This document shows, in pieces, positions 48,836 to 56,938 of a stretch of DNA of 64,000 bases (its first letter is position 1; the number at the start of each line of letters is the position of its first letter). The translations under genes and the position numbers were made by a program. A model generated the notes under the pieces. It made no database searches, was not told the origin of the DNA, and was given only the letters and a program-made list of their open reading frames with translations. Origin of the DNA: Chelativorans sp. AA-79 (lineage in GTDB: Bacteria > Pseudomonadota > Alphaproteobacteria > Rhizobiales > Rhizobiaceae); contig NZ_CP120361.1 of NCBI RefSeq assembly GCF_029457495.1, positions 4,666,001 through 4,730,000 on the forward strand, in the 5' to 3' direction.

Positions 48836-49624
48836 TCAGAGCGCCTTTTTCTTGGCCTGATAGACAGCTTTCGTGCCGATGGAATTGCCGCCGTCCACCG
48901 TCAGTGTCGCTCCGGTGACATAGGCGCCCGCATCCGAGCAGAGGTAGAGGACGGCGCCGACAACATCCTTCGGCGAGGACGGTCGGCCGAGCGGAATTGA
49001 CGCGATGGCGGCGCTGACGTGCTCGTCGGGAAGAGGACTGACGGCGCTGCCGGCCATGAAACCCGGCTCCACCGCGTTAACGCGAATGCCGTATTCGGCC
49101 AGTTCCAGGGCGAAACCCTTGGTCAGCCGGTCGAGCGCGGTCTTGGAGGTGCAGTAGGGCACGACGGTTGTGCGCATCTTGCGCGAGGCGCCCGACGAGA
49201 TGTTGACGATGGAGCCGCCCTGCCCCGCCGCGATCATCCGTTTTGCGAAAAGCTGCGACAGCACGAAGGGCGCGCGCAGGTTGACATCGAACACGGCGTC
49301 CCAGTCGTCCACCTGCATGTCGAGCAGGAAGGCGGAAGGGTAGATGCCGGCATTGTTGACCACGACGTCCGGCGCGCCCCATTCGGCCGCGACCTTGTCG
49401 GCGAATGCCTTCATGGAGGCGGCATTGCGCAGGTCTGCGGCAATCGCGAGGTGCCCTCCCCCGCCTCGCTCCGCCAGCATTGCGTCAAGCTTCGCCTGAT
49501 CCCGGTCGGTCAGGCACAGCGTCGCGCCCGCCTCGTAAAACCCGTCGGCGATCCAGCCACCGATGATGCCACAGGCGCCGGTGACGATAACCTTCTTTCC
49601 CCTGAACTCGTGTGCGAACTGCAT
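48836..49624 (-). CDS. Short-chain dehydrogenase/reductase
   Basis: Classical SDR of 262 aa. Cofactor motif TGACGIIGGWIADGF (an atypical TG-x3-GIG), VVNNAGIYPS, the catalytic Ser in VNISSGASRK, Tyr-x3-Lys in YCTSK, and the closing TGATLTVDGGNS. Oxidises or reduces a hydroxyl/keto group of the imported substrate, by inference. ATG 49624 lies seven bases after the DppC-type gene. Confidence 0.9.
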   Translation of the reverse strand: MQFAHEFRGKKVIVTGACGIIGGWIADGFYEAGATLCLTDRDQAKLDAMLAERGGGGHLAIAADLRNAASMKAFADKVAAEWGAPDVVVNNAGIYPSAFLLDMQVDDWDAVFDVNLRAPFVLSQLFAKRMIAAGQGGSIVNISSGASRKMRTTVVPYCTSKTALDRLTKGFALELAEYGIRVNAVEPGFMAGSAVSPLPDEHVSAAIASIPLGRPSSPKDVVGAVLYLCSDAGAYVTGATLTVDGGNSIGTKAVYQAKKKAL

Positions 49625-49631
49625 GGAAATC

Positions 49632-50495
49632 CTATCGTGAACGCGGGTCGAGGCGATCGCGGACATGATCGCCGATGAGATTGATCGAGAGGACGAGGAG
49701 GAAGAGCGCGAAACCGGGAAAGGTCGCGATCCACCACGCGGTGCCGACATAATTGCGCCCTGTGGAAAGCATCGCGCCCCAGCTCGCCGTAGGCGGCTGC
49801 ACGCCGAGGCCGAGGAAGGAAAGGCCCGCCTCGAACAGCACCATCAGCCCGAATTCAAGCGTGGCGACGACGATCAGCGCACCGGCGATGTTGGGCAGGA
49901 TGTGCCGCCACAACAGGCGTAACCATCCCGCCCCCATGAAGCGCGAGAGCCGAACATAAGGCATGTTGGCGACCGACAGCGTCTGTCCGTAGGCGACGCG
50001 TGCATAGCGCGGCCAGCGCGTCAGGGCCAGCACGATGACGACGTTGTAGAGGCTGGGGCCGAGCACCGCGACGGTGATGATGGCGAGCAGGATCGCCGGC
50101 ACCGACAGCACGATGTCCACCAGCCGCATGATGACCGTCTCGACCCAGCCGCGATAGAAGGCCGCGACCATGCCCAGGATCGACCCGAACACGCCGGACA
50201 GGATGACCGAGGCGAAGGCGACCATCAGCGAGATGCGCGCGCCATAGATGACACGGCTCAGAACGTCGCGGCCAAGCTCGTCGGAGCCCAGCAGATAGAC
50301 GGCCCCGCGCGACTCGAAACCCGGTTGCTTGAGGCGGGCGAGCAGGTTCTGCGTGTTGGGATCCATGGGCGCGAGCAGCGGCGCGAGCACCGCCATCAGC
50401 ACCAGGCCGAAAAGGATGAGGCCGAAGGGCACCACCGCCCATGGTATCGGCCTGCGCGCGGACGCGCGCGCGGGCGTGATCGCTTCCGCGCTCAT
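49632..50495 (-). CDS. Dipeptide ABC permease (DppC type)
   Basis: Inner-membrane permease of 287 aa. First helix WAVVPFGLILFGLVLMAVLA, then LGSDELGRDVLSRVIYGARI and the coupling loop YVRLSRFMGAGWLRLLWRHI. ATG 50495 overlaps the DppB stop by four bases. Confidence 0.92.
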   Translation of the reverse strand: MSAEAITPARASARRPIPWAVVPFGLILFGLVLMAVLAPLLAPMDPNTQNLLARLKQPGFESRGAVYLLGSDELGRDVLSRVIYGARISLMVAFASVILSGVFGSILGMVAAFYRGWVETVIMRLVDIVLSVPAILLAIITVAVLGPSLYNVVIVLALTRWPRYARVAYGQTLSVANMPYVRLSRFMGAGWLRLLWRHILPNIAGALIVVATLEFGLMVLFEAGLSFLGLGVQPPTASWGAMLSTGRNYVGTAWWIATFPGFALFLLVLSINLIGDHVRDRLDPRSR

Positions 50496-51418
50496 GCGCT
50501 CGCCTCCATGCGGATGCGTGGATCGATGAGGCTGTAGAGCAGGTCGGCGATCAGGTTGAGCGTGATCGCCGTCACCGCGCCGAGCAGCACCACGCCCTGC
50601 ACCACCATGAAGTCGCGCGCGTTGATCGCCTGCACGGTGAGCTGGCCCAGCCCCGGCCAGGCAAACACGGTTTCCACGATCACCGCCCCCGCCAGCAGAT
50701 TGGCGATCTCCAGGGCTGCCACGGTCACCACCGGTATGGCTGCGTTGCGCAGGAGGTGGCGCATCACGATGAGACGCATCGGCAAGCCCTTGGCGTGGCC
50801 GGTACGCACATAGTCCTTCTCGAGCTCGTCCAGAACGGCCGTGCGCGCCACACGGGCGAATGTCGCCATCGACAGAAGCCCCAGCGCGATGGACGGCATG
50901 ATGAGGCTGGCATTGGTGCGCGCGCCCGACGGAGGCAGCCAGCCGAGCCAGACCGCGAACACCATGATCATCAGGATCGCGCTCCAGAAGGTCGGCATGG
51001 ACTGACCGGCCAGCACGAAACCCATCATCAGCTTCGATTCCGGCTTGCCGCGCCGCACCGCCATCAGCACGCCCAGTGGAATGCCGATGCCGAAGGCGAC
51101 CACAAGCGCCCCGCCCGCCAGCATCAGCGTGTAAGGCAACCGGCTCGCGATCAGGTCCCAGACCGGAATGTTCTGGACGTAGGAGCGGCCGAAATCGAAG
51201 GTCAGGAGCCCGGCCACGTAGTCGAGATACTGCATCGCCAGCGGCCGATTGAAGCCGAGCGTCTCGCGCATCGCCGCGATGTCGGCCTGCGTCGCGTTCT
51301 GCGGCACGAGCAGCAGCACCGGGTCGCCGGTCAGCCGTTGCAGGAAGAAGATGAGCGTGATCACGCCGATCACGGCGATCAGCGCCTGCACGATTCTCTT
51401 CAGGAAGAACGCCGACAA
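50492..51418 (-). CDS. Dipeptide ABC permease (DppB type)
   Basis: Inner-membrane permease of about 308 aa. First helix IVQALIAVIGVITLIFFLQR, then TGDPVLLLVPQNATQ and coupling loop DYVRTGHAKGLPMRLIVMRH. No ATG is available at the start; TTG 51418 preceded by GAGAGG fits best, with TTG 51439 as alternative. It follows the binding-protein stop by 64 bases. Confidence 0.88.
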   Translation of the reverse strand: MSAFFLKRIVQALIAVIGVITLIFFLQRLTGDPVLLLVPQNATQADIAAMRETLGFNRPLAMQYLDYVAGLLTFDFGRSYVQNIPVWDLIASRLPYTLMLAGGALVVAFGIGIPLGVLMAVRRGKPESKLMMGFVLAGQSMPTFWSAILMIMVFAVWLGWLPPSGARTNASLIMPSIALGLLSMATFARVARTAVLDELEKDYVRTGHAKGLPMRLIVMRHLLRNAAIPVVTVAALEIANLLAGAVIVETVFAWPGLGQLTVQAINARDFMVVQGVVLLGAVTAITLNLIADLLYSLIDPRIRMEASA

Positions 51419-51482
51419 GGGCTGCCTCTCGGGTTGCAACCCGGCACGGCAATCGGCCGAGCCGGGCGCCGGTCGGGTGCGG

Positions 51483-52991
51483 TCAGTCGGACCAGCTCAT
51501 GCGGTTCAGGAACATGCTCTCATTGGCGGTCGGCTGCCATTCGAGCCCCTTGGCCGCGCCGTAGATGATCGCGGCCTGATAGATCGGCACCAGCGGAACC
51601 TCTTCGGCCACGAACGTGCTGACTTCCCTGTAGGCGGCAAGGCGCGCGTCCTCGTCCAGCGTGCTGCGCGCTTCGTCCAGCAGGCCGTCGATGCGTTCAT
51701 CCGACAGCGACGACCACGAGCTCGTCGAATGAAGGAGCGAATGCAGCACGCCATCCACGTCCTGGCACGCGCAGGACCAGCGGCCGAAGGCGAGATAGGG
51801 CTGTTCGGTCGGCGCGCTCTGCACACGCTGGAGATAGGTCGCCATGTCGGTCAGCTCGATCTCGGCGACGAGGCCGGTATCGCTGATCATCTGCGCCAAG
51901 GCCTGCACGATGCGCTGGTCGAATGTCGGCGAAGTTGCAAACGACACCGTCTGGCCTTTGGCGCCCGCTTCCTCGATCAGCGCTTTCGCCGCCTCCGGAT
52001 CGTAGGGATAGGTCTCGATCCCATCGACATGGCCGAAGTGCGACGGGGTTGCCATCTGCGAAAGGGGCTCGTCGTAGCCGCCCAGAATGCCTTCGACGAT
52101 GCCTTCCTTGTCGATCGCCTGCGCGATGGCCTGCCGCACGCGCTTGTCGTCCAGCGGCGCGCGCTTCGGGTTGAGCTTGAGATAGCCGATACGCTCGGTC
52201 AACACGGACAGCGCCTTGGCATTGCCGGACCCTTCGAGCTGGGCGGCAAGATCGGAATCGATCGTCACGGCAAGGTCGGTCTCGCCCGCCTGAAGGTTCG
52301 CCACGCGCGTTGCCGCATCCGGCACGGCGCGGAACTCGGCCGAGGCGAACGGGCCCTTTTCGCCCCAATAGGCGTCGTTGCGATCCAGCCGCACCGAGAC
52401 GCCGCGCTGCCAGCCCGCAAACTTGTAGGGGCCGGAGCCGACCGGGCTGGCATTGAAGGCGTCGTCGCCCACCTCCTCCACCACGTGCTTGGGCACGATG
52501 GAGAGCTTGACGAGCTGCGCCAGCAGCACCGGATAGGCGCCGTCGGTCTTCAGCGTCACCTCGTACTCGCCGGTCGCCTCGGCCGAGACGATCTTGTTGA
52601 ACTGGCCGAGCTGCGGGCTGCCGAAAGCGGGGTCGATGATACGGGTGATGCTGAAGGCGACATCCTCCGCCGTCAGCTTCTCGCCGTCATGGAAGGTCAC
52701 GTCGTCGCGAATCTTGAAGACGAATTCCGAGTCCGACGTGTTGGTCCATTCGGTCGCGATCTGCGGCACGATCCGGCCGTCGTCGTCACGGGTCACGAGG
52801 TTGTCGAAGATGTTGCGGTAGACGTAGTAGCTGTCCGGGTTCCACTGCTTGTGCGGATCCAGGGAGGATGGTTCGTTGACGAGATCCACGACCAGCATGT
52901 CCTTGGCGGATGCCGTATCCAAGGCAAGCGGGGATCCGGCCAGCGCCAGACCCAGCGCCAGGGCGGCGATACGAGAAAGCTTCATCGTCAT
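51483..52991 (-). CDS. Peptide-type ABC substrate-binding protein, receptor 1
   Basis: Periplasmic SBP_bac_5 receptor of 502 aa with signal peptide (LSRIAALALGLALAGSPLAL, ending TASA). Family blocks: NEPSSLDPHKQWNPDS, RDDVTFHDGEKLTAEDVAFS, VGSGPYKFAGWQRGV and VRQAIAQAIDKEGI. Near residue 410 is RWSCACQDVDG in the region where DppA-type proteins usually read DYPDPDN; the two cysteines recur in the paralogue at 54143 (RWSCGCQDADG). ATG 52991 overlaps the gntR stop (ATGA). Confidence 0.92.
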   Translation of the reverse strand: MTMKLSRIAALALGLALAGSPLALDTASAKDMLVVDLVNEPSSLDPHKQWNPDSYYVYRNIFDNLVTRDDDGRIVPQIATEWTNTSDSEFVFKIRDDVTFHDGEKLTAEDVAFSITRIIDPAFGSPQLGQFNKIVSAEATGEYEVTLKTDGAYPVLLAQLVKLSIVPKHVVEEVGDDAFNASPVGSGPYKFAGWQRGVSVRLDRNDAYWGEKGPFASAEFRAVPDAATRVANLQAGETDLAVTIDSDLAAQLEGSGNAKALSVLTERIGYLKLNPKRAPLDDKRVRQAIAQAIDKEGIVEGILGGYDEPLSQMATPSHFGHVDGIETYPYDPEAAKALIEEAGAKGQTVSFATSPTFDQRIVQALAQMISDTGLVAEIELTDMATYLQRVQSAPTEQPYLAFGRWSCACQDVDGVLHSLLHSTSSWSSLSDERIDGLLDEARSTLDEDARLAAYREVSTFVAEEVPLVPIYQAAIIYGAAKGLEWQPTANESMFLNRMSWSD

Positions 52992-53770
52992 CGTTCGGTC
53001 CTCACTCCCATTGGGCTTTTGCCGGCCTGCCGGCGAAGCGGTTTGCCCTTTTCGGCGGCGCGCCGCGCCGCGCGCTTGTTGCCCACCATGGCCTCGGATT
53101 CGAGGAATCGGTCGAGCAGGTAGGTTTCGAGCGCCGTGTTGGCTGCAGCCAGATGGCTGAGCGCATCCGCCTTGCGGCCGTCGATCAGTGCCTCCACGAA
53201 ACGCGAGCGGTTGGCCAGCGTCAGCTTCACCGGCGCGCGCGCCTCGAAGAAGTTGACCAGGCGGATCGACCGGTCCCAGAGATCGGTCAGCCAGCCTGCG
53301 ACGATGGGCATGCCGAGCCGAGCCGCCAAGGTTTCCAGTATGTCGCGCTCACATTTGCGGATCGTCGGCACCATGTCGCCGCTGAGTTCCTGCCTCTGCA
53401 CCAGCGCCATGTGCATCTCCGCCAGGCTGTGCAGGCGAGCACGATCCGCATCGTCCAGCGAGACACTGCACAGAAGCGGCTCGAGCTGCCGTCGCGCGGC
53501 GCTCAGTTCACGAATTTCGGCCGCCGAGACGGACGTCACCTGCCAGCCGCTCCGTGCCGTGGAGGAAACGAAGCCACTTGCCTGAAGCCGCGCCAGCGCC
53601 GCGCGCACCGCCCCCCGGCCCAGCCCGAACTCGCGCGCCAGCTCCGCCTCCGAAAGCCTTTCGCCGGGCGCCAGGACGCAGTGGACAATCGCGCTGCGCA
53701 ACGCACGCTCCGCCGTTTCACCCTTTCCCTGGGGTGGTATCGGCGAGTTGTAGGCGTCCTGATCCAGCAT
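52988..53770 (-). CDS. GntR-family (FCD) regulator
   Basis: Regulator of 260 aa. Winged helix at about 20-85 (ALRSAIVHCVLAPGERLSEA, FGLGRGAVRAALARLQASGF) and an FCD all-alpha ligand domain. It has a basic C-terminal tail (NKRAARRAAEKGKPLRRQAG) that is longer than usual. First gene of the minus-strand operon and divergent from the second receptor gene, so it is well placed to control both. Palindromes sharing an AGATT half lie upstream of both. Confidence 0.88.
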   Translation of the reverse strand: MLDQDAYNSPIPPQGKGETAERALRSAIVHCVLAPGERLSEAELAREFGLGRGAVRAALARLQASGFVSSTARSGWQVTSVSAAEIRELSAARRQLEPLLCSVSLDDADRARLHSLAEMHMALVQRQELSGDMVPTIRKCERDILETLAARLGMPIVAGWLTDLWDRSIRLVNFFEARAPVKLTLANRSRFVEALIDGRKADALSHLAAANTALETYLLDRFLESEAMVGNKRAARRAAEKGKPLRRQAGKSPMGVRTER

Positions 53771-53784
53771 TCTTTTCTAACCTC

Positions 53785-53801
53785 TCAGATTCGCAATCTG
53801 A
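53785..53801. promoter_or_regulatory. Candidate GntR operator, gntR side
   Basis: TCAGATTCGCAATCTGA is a palindrome with seven-base arms around CGC, 15-31 bases upstream of the gntR start. Suggests autoregulation. Confidence 0.55.
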
Positions 53802-53990
53802 CATCACATAGCGGCGATTGTAACACCCCGCCACTGCGACAAAGATCGAACCAGTTTCTTCCGCCCCGCTCAATGACTGCTCCCCTTCATCTTCGCCGGG
53901 AGATCAAGGCGCGTCAAGCAGATCGTGTTCCGCAGGCGGACCGAAAAGCCACTCCGTTCGCCTCGTCGCGTTGAAACGGAATGTTGTTGC

Positions 53991-54005
53991 GCGTGGTTTT
54001 CACGC
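53991..54005. other. Short hairpin in divergent intergenic region
   Basis: GCGTG and CACGC flank GTTTT between the two candidate operators. Too short to name; noted as the only other structure in this 372-base gap. Confidence 0.3.
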
Positions 54006-54028
54006 GTGCAAAGATCGCACTCTGACGT

Positions 54029-54060
54029 ATCAATCTTCTTATCTAAGATGTTAGATTGAT
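54029..54060. promoter_or_regulatory. Candidate GntR operator, receptor-2 side
   Basis: ATCAATCT (54029-54036) and AGATTGAT (54053-54060) are exact inverted repeats 16 bases apart, with further ATCT/AGAT words between. They share the AGATT/AATCT half with the palindrome at 53785 and lie about 80 bases before the receptor-2 start. Confidence 0.55.
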
Positions 54061-54142
54061 GGGTCATCGTGCTTGGGAACGACCGGCACTCCCGTCAAAT
54101 TGGCGGACATGGGGAACATCAAGGGTTGGAAGGAACAAACCT

Positions 54143-55648
54143 ATGCGTATCAACAAGCTGCTGATGGCCGCCCTGCTTGCGGCCTCATCCTTGACGGTGC
54201 CGGCAACGATGGCCGCCGCCAAGGATATGATCGTCATCGACTTTGTCGGCGAGCCCAACTCGCTCGACCCGCATGTCCAGTGGAATCCCGACAGCTTCAA
54301 CGTTTATCGCAACATTTTCGACAATCTGCTTACCCGCGACGACGCCGGCGAGATCGCGCCGCAGATCGCGACGGAGTGGAAGTACCTTTCCGACACCGAG
54401 ATCGAGTTCAAGATCCGCGACGACGTGACCTTCCACGACGGCGAGAAGCTGACCGCCGAGGACGTCGTGTTCAGCGTCAAGCGCATCACGGATCCGGAAT
54501 TTGCCAGTCCGCAGCTCGGCCAGTTCAACAGCATCATCGATGCGGTCGCCAAGGACGACACGACGATCGTGTTGACCACCGATGGCCCCTACCCCGTCCT
54601 GTTTGCGCAGCTCACCAAACTGTCGATCGTGCCGAAGCACGTGGTCGAGGCGGTCTCCAAGGACGAGTTCAACGCCAATCCGGTCGGCTCCGGCCCCTAC
54701 AAGTTCGAGACCTGGAACCGCGGCGTCGAGGTGATCCTCGCCCGCAACGACGACTACTGGGGCCAAAAGGGCGTGTTCGAAAAGGCTTCCTTCCGTGCCG
54801 TGCCGGACGCGGCGACCCGTGTCGCCAACCTTCAGTCGGGCGTCAGCGATATCGTCACCAACATCGACAGTGATCTCGCCGCGCAGGTGGAAAGCAGTGG
54901 CGTGGGCAAGGTTCTCTCGGCGCGCACCGAGCGTGTCGCCTATTTCGCGATGAACGTGCAGAAGGCCCCGCTCGACAATGAGCAGGTGCGCCTTGCCATC
55001 GCCCATGCGCTCGACAAGGAAGGCATCGTTGAGGGCATTCTCGGCGGTTTCGAAGCCCCTGTCTCGCAGCTCGTCTCGCCGGCAGCCTTCGGCTATGTCG
55101 AAGGCATCGAAGCCCCCGGCTACGATCCGGAGAAGGCAAAGGAGATCATCGCCGAGCTGGGCGATGCGGCGAAGGCGCCGTTCTCCATCCTCACGGCCCC
55201 GGTCTACGACCAGCGCGTCGTGCAGGCGATCCAGCAGATGCTCGCCGACGTCGGCTTCAACGTCGAGATCGAGATGACCGACATGGGCAACTGGATGCAG
55301 CGCATGCAGTCCGGTCCCGAGAGCATCCCGCAGACCGCCTTCAGCCGCTGGAGCTGCGGTTGCCAGGACGCCGACGGCATCATGTATCCGATCCTTCATT
55401 CGTCCAGCGGCTGGGCCAATGTGAAGGACGAAGAACTGGACGCGACTCTCGATGCGGCCCGTTCCACCATCGACAGCGACAAGCGCCTCGATCTCTACAG
55501 GAAGGTGAGCGAGATCGTCGCATCGAAGAACTACGTGATCCCGCTTTATCAGGCCTCCGTGATTTATGGCGCGGCCGAGGGTATCGAGTTCACGCCGCTG
55601 GCCAACGAGAACATCTTCATCAACCGCATCGGCTGGACGGGCGAGTAG
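54143..55648 (+). CDS. Peptide-type ABC substrate-binding protein, receptor 2
   Basis: Periplasmic SBP_bac_5 receptor of 501 aa, signal peptide INKLLMAALLAASSLTVPAT then MAAAK. By eye well over half of its residues match receptor 1, including GEPNSLDPHVQWNPDS, RDDVTFHDGEKLTAEDVVFS, VGSGPYKFETW and the RWSCGCQDADG cysteine pair. ATG 54143 follows AAGGAAC. No permease or ATPase genes accompany it, so it probably docks on the transporter encoded at 44417-51418. A strong terminator follows. Confidence 0.92.
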   Translation: MRINKLLMAALLAASSLTVPATMAAAKDMIVIDFVGEPNSLDPHVQWNPDSFNVYRNIFDNLLTRDDAGEIAPQIATEWKYLSDTEIEFKIRDDVTFHDGEKLTAEDVVFSVKRITDPEFASPQLGQFNSIIDAVAKDDTTIVLTTDGPYPVLFAQLTKLSIVPKHVVEAVSKDEFNANPVGSGPYKFETWNRGVEVILARNDDYWGQKGVFEKASFRAVPDAATRVANLQSGVSDIVTNIDSDLAAQVESSGVGKVLSARTERVAYFAMNVQKAPLDNEQVRLAIAHALDKEGIVEGILGGFEAPVSQLVSPAAFGYVEGIEAPGYDPEKAKEIIAELGDAAKAPFSILTAPVYDQRVVQAIQQMLADVGFNVEIEMTDMGNWMQRMQSGPESIPQTAFSRWSCGCQDADGIMYPILHSSSGWANVKDEELDATLDAARSTIDSDKRLDLYRKVSEIVASKNYVIPLYQASVIYGAAEGIEFTPLANENIFINRIGWTGE

Positions 55649-55662
55649 AAGCCGCCGATCCA

Positions 55663-55699
55663 GGACCGGGCGCCTCGGCGCGCCCGGTCCTTTCTTTTG
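55663..55699 (+). terminator. Rho-independent terminator after receptor 2
   Basis: GGACCGGGCG and CGCCCGGTCC (ending 55690) form a long GC stem, followed by TTTCTTTT. The next gene starts at 55721, so read-through or a separate promoter must supply it. Confidence 0.88.
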
Positions 55700-55720
55700 T
55701 CTTCCGACGGGGAACGCGCC

Positions 55721-56935
55721 GTGATCACCATTCTGGAAAACGCCAATGTCGTGGAGGTCGAGACCGGCTCCATCCTCGCCGACCGGCATCTCGTTCTGGA
55801 AGACGGGTTCATCCGCGGGATCGAAGAAAGCCCCGTTGTCGGCGCCGCTGATGCGGTGCGCATCGACGTGCGCGGGGGCTTCGTCATTCCCGGCCTCATC
55901 GACTGCCACGTTCACGCAACCGCATACACCGCCAATCTCGGCGAACTTCCGCGCCAGTCGCCCATCTATGTGGCGGCGCGAGCCGCCGGGCTTCTCAAGT
56001 CGATGCTGAAGCGCGGCTTCACCACGGTTCGCGATGTCGGCGGCGCCGATTTCGGCCTCGCCCGCGCCGTCGAGGAAGGCTTGTTCCAGGGCCCTCGCCT
56101 GCTTTACGGCGGCAAGGCCCTGTCGCCCACGGGCGGGCATGGCGACCACCGCGGCATGGGTACCGACAACGAAGACAGCGCCTATTCCCTCGTCAGCCTG
56201 GGCCGCCGCTGCGACGGCGTGGACGCGGTTCGGCTGGCCGCCCGCGACGAGATCAGGCGCGGTGCGCATCACATCAAGATCATGGCCAATGGCGGCATCT
56301 CCTCACCCACTGACCGCATCACCTCCGACCAGTTTTCCGAAGCCGAGATCGCGGCGATCGTCGATGAGGCGGAGATGGCTGATCTCTACGTCGTCTCGCA
56401 TACCTACACGGCGCGCTCGGTGGCGCGCGCGGTGCGCAACGGCGTCCGCTCCATCGAGCACGGCAATCTGCTGGACGAGGCAACGGCGGCGCTGATGAAG
56501 CAGCACGGTGCGTACCTGACGCCGACGCTTTCGGTGCTGCGCGCGATCGCCGATGTCGGCGCGCAGAGCGGCTTTCCGACCGACCGCATCGACAAGGTCA
56601 ATGCCGTGCTCGATTCAGGCATCCGCGCCGTCGAGCTTGCGCAACGCAACGGTGTCCCGATCGCTTACGGCACCGACCTCATCGGGCCGATGCAGGACCG
56701 GCAGCTCGACGAGTTCCGGCTGCGCGCGGACGTCGTCTCGCCGCTCGGCATGCTGCGTTCGGCGACCTCGGTCGCGGCCGAGCTGATCCGGCTCGAAGGC
56801 GAGGTCGGCTTCGTCAAGACTGGCTACCGTGCCGATCTCAACATCCTCGACGCCAATCCGCTCGACGCCGGCGTGCTCGTCAATTTCGCCGAGCATCATC
56901 GGCAGGTGATAAAAGGCGGCGTTCCGGTTTCCTAG
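55721..56935 (+). CDS. Metal-dependent amidohydrolase (cog1228, prolidase-like)
   Basis: Binuclear amidohydrolase of 404 aa. Ligands in order: H-x-H in DCHVHATAYT (H63, H65), Lys in HIKIMANGG (K186), His in VSHTYT (H227), His in SIEHGN (H247) and Asp in YGTDL (D319). This group includes Xaa-Pro and Xaa-Arg dipeptidases and imidazolonepropionase-like enzymes. No signal peptide. GTG 55721 follows GGGGAA by eight bases; TTG 55697 is the alternative. It converges on the M81 gene three bases later. Confidence 0.87.
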   Translation: MITILENANVVEVETGSILADRHLVLEDGFIRGIEESPVVGAADAVRIDVRGGFVIPGLIDCHVHATAYTANLGELPRQSPIYVAARAAGLLKSMLKRGFTTVRDVGGADFGLARAVEEGLFQGPRLLYGGKALSPTGGHGDHRGMGTDNEDSAYSLVSLGRRCDGVDAVRLAARDEIRRGAHHIKIMANGGISSPTDRITSDQFSEAEIAAIVDEAEMADLYVVSHTYTARSVARAVRNGVRSIEHGNLLDEATAALMKQHGAYLTPTLSVLRAIADVGAQSGFPTDRIDKVNAVLDSGIRAVELAQRNGVPIAYGTDLIGPMQDRQLDEFRLRADVVSPLGMLRSATSVAAELIRLEGEVGFVKTGYRADLNILDANPLDAGVLVNFAEHHRQVIKGGVPVS

Positions 56936-56938
56936 ATC

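Noticed and set aside
51249..53123. A 624-codon plus-strand open frame
   Set aside because: Antisense to receptor 1 and its GntR regulator; no family motif.
54185..56272. A 695-codon open frame on the minus strand
   Set aside because: It runs antisense to the receptor-2 and amidohydrolase genes, has no recognisable domain, and is expected from GC-rich codon bias.
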